Positions 6,001 to 6,345 of a DNA stretch of 6,345 bases are shown one piece after another. The notes under the pieces are model-generated. The model was not told the DNA's origin and searched no databases. It saw only the letters and a program-made list of their open reading frames with translations. The stretch lies in the NCBI GenBank assembly GCA_030618925.1, contig JAUXCK010000171.1, positions 1 through 6,345 on the forward strand, given 5' to 3'. Both the position numbers and the translations under genes were made by a program. Every line of letters starts with the position of its first letter. Position 1 is the first letter of the stretch. This DNA is from Desulfobacteraceae bacterium (GTDB taxonomy: Bacteria > Desulfobacterota > Desulfobacteria > Desulfobacterales > SURF-7).

Positions 6001-6345
6001 TGGCAAGGTTTAATATCTTTGTTTTTATGTCCTTCAGCGTTGCGGTGATATTAAATCCTGCTGCATTTTTATGCCCACCGCCACCATATTTTGTAGCAAT
6101 TTCAGCCACATCCACTGTTCCGTCAGAGCGCAGGCTGATATGAAATCGTTTTTCAACAGACGGGGCAACCTGACGGCCATTTCCATTTTCAAATATCAGA
6201 GCAGCCACTCTTACATTTTCAATATGCCTTGCATAATTAATCAACCGGCCGAGTTCATCCGGTTTGGTACGCGTTTTCTCAAGCATCTCCTGCGTCAGGG
6301 CCATAAGGGAAAGCCTGCCGTTCTTTGATACCAAGTCGGATCGTA
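5990..6345 (-). CDS. DHH/DHHA1 phosphoesterase, NrnA-like (C-terminal part only)
   Basis: The last 117 complete codons of a gene that enters from the right edge. The reading frame stays open to the edge, so the ATG- and TTG-like codons inside are not starts. The piece is a DHHA1 domain: INYARHIENVRVAALIFENGNG, then HISLRSDGTVDVAEIATKYG and the hallmark GGGGHKNAAGF close to the C-terminus, the substrate-binding loop of NrnA/RecJ-related enzymes. NrnA-type proteins degrade oligoribonucleotides of a few bases (nanoRNA), and some also dephosphorylate pAp. The catalytic DHH domain lies outside the window, so the catalytic residues cannot be checked. A gene of this kind between rbfA and truB is common in bacteria. 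Its TGA at 5990-5992 lies inside truB, which supports translational coupling. The best alternative is a relative specialised for cyclic dinucleotide or pAp hydrolysis. Confidence 0.92.
   Translation of the reverse strand, partial: RSDLVSKNGRLSLMALTQEMLEKTRTKPDELGRLINYARHIENVRVAALIFENGNGRQVAPSVEKRFHISLRSDGTVDVAEIATKYGGGGHKNAAGFNITATLKDIKTKILNLANDL

Overview
The window is a compact run of seven genes, all on the minus strand, so transcription runs from the right edge to the left edge. It looks like a conserved bacterial translation/RNA-turnover cluster. In transcription order it holds: the 3' end of a DHH/DHHA1 phosphoesterase of the NrnA type, truB (tRNA U55 pseudouridine synthase), rpsO (ribosomal protein S15), pnp (polynucleotide phosphorylase), an M16-family zinc peptidase, dut (dUTPase), and the 5' part of a metallo-beta-lactamase-fold hydrolase of the YycJ/WalJ type. 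The plus strand has only out-of-frame shadows of these genes.

The organism is most likely a deltaproteobacterium in the broad sense (Desulfobacterota, possibly a Desulfobacter-like sulfate reducer). This is an inference from the gene order (DHH-truB-rpsO-pnp-M16-dut, with no ribF between truB and rpsO), intermediate base composition and protein character. No taxonomic marker was searched.

Layout: DHHA1 end, 5990-6345. truB, 5041-6000, overlapping the DHH gene by 11 bases. rpsO, 4681-4950, with a GTG start and a strong ribosome binding site. A 105-base rpsO-pnp spacer holds a bulged two-part hairpin followed by five U and then the pnp Shine-Dalgarno. pnp, 2491-4575. A 123-base spacer has a 17-base tandem duplication. 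The M16 peptidase, 1084-2367, starts at TTG. A 48-base gap leads to dut, 580-1035. A 79-base AT-rich spacer leads to the MBL gene, which runs off the left edge. No gene-free stretch exceeds 300 bases.

Functionally, truB, rpsO and pnp link tRNA modification, 30S assembly and mRNA decay. The NrnA-type enzyme would finish off the short oligonucleotides that exonucleases such as PNPase leave. The M16 peptidase and dut are frequent passengers of this operon. All catalytic motifs checked are intact, with no frameshift, mobile element, RNA gene or CRISPR. I see no credible new biological system here. The best leads are the regulatory structures in the rpsO and pnp leaders and the tandem repeat before the M16 gene.
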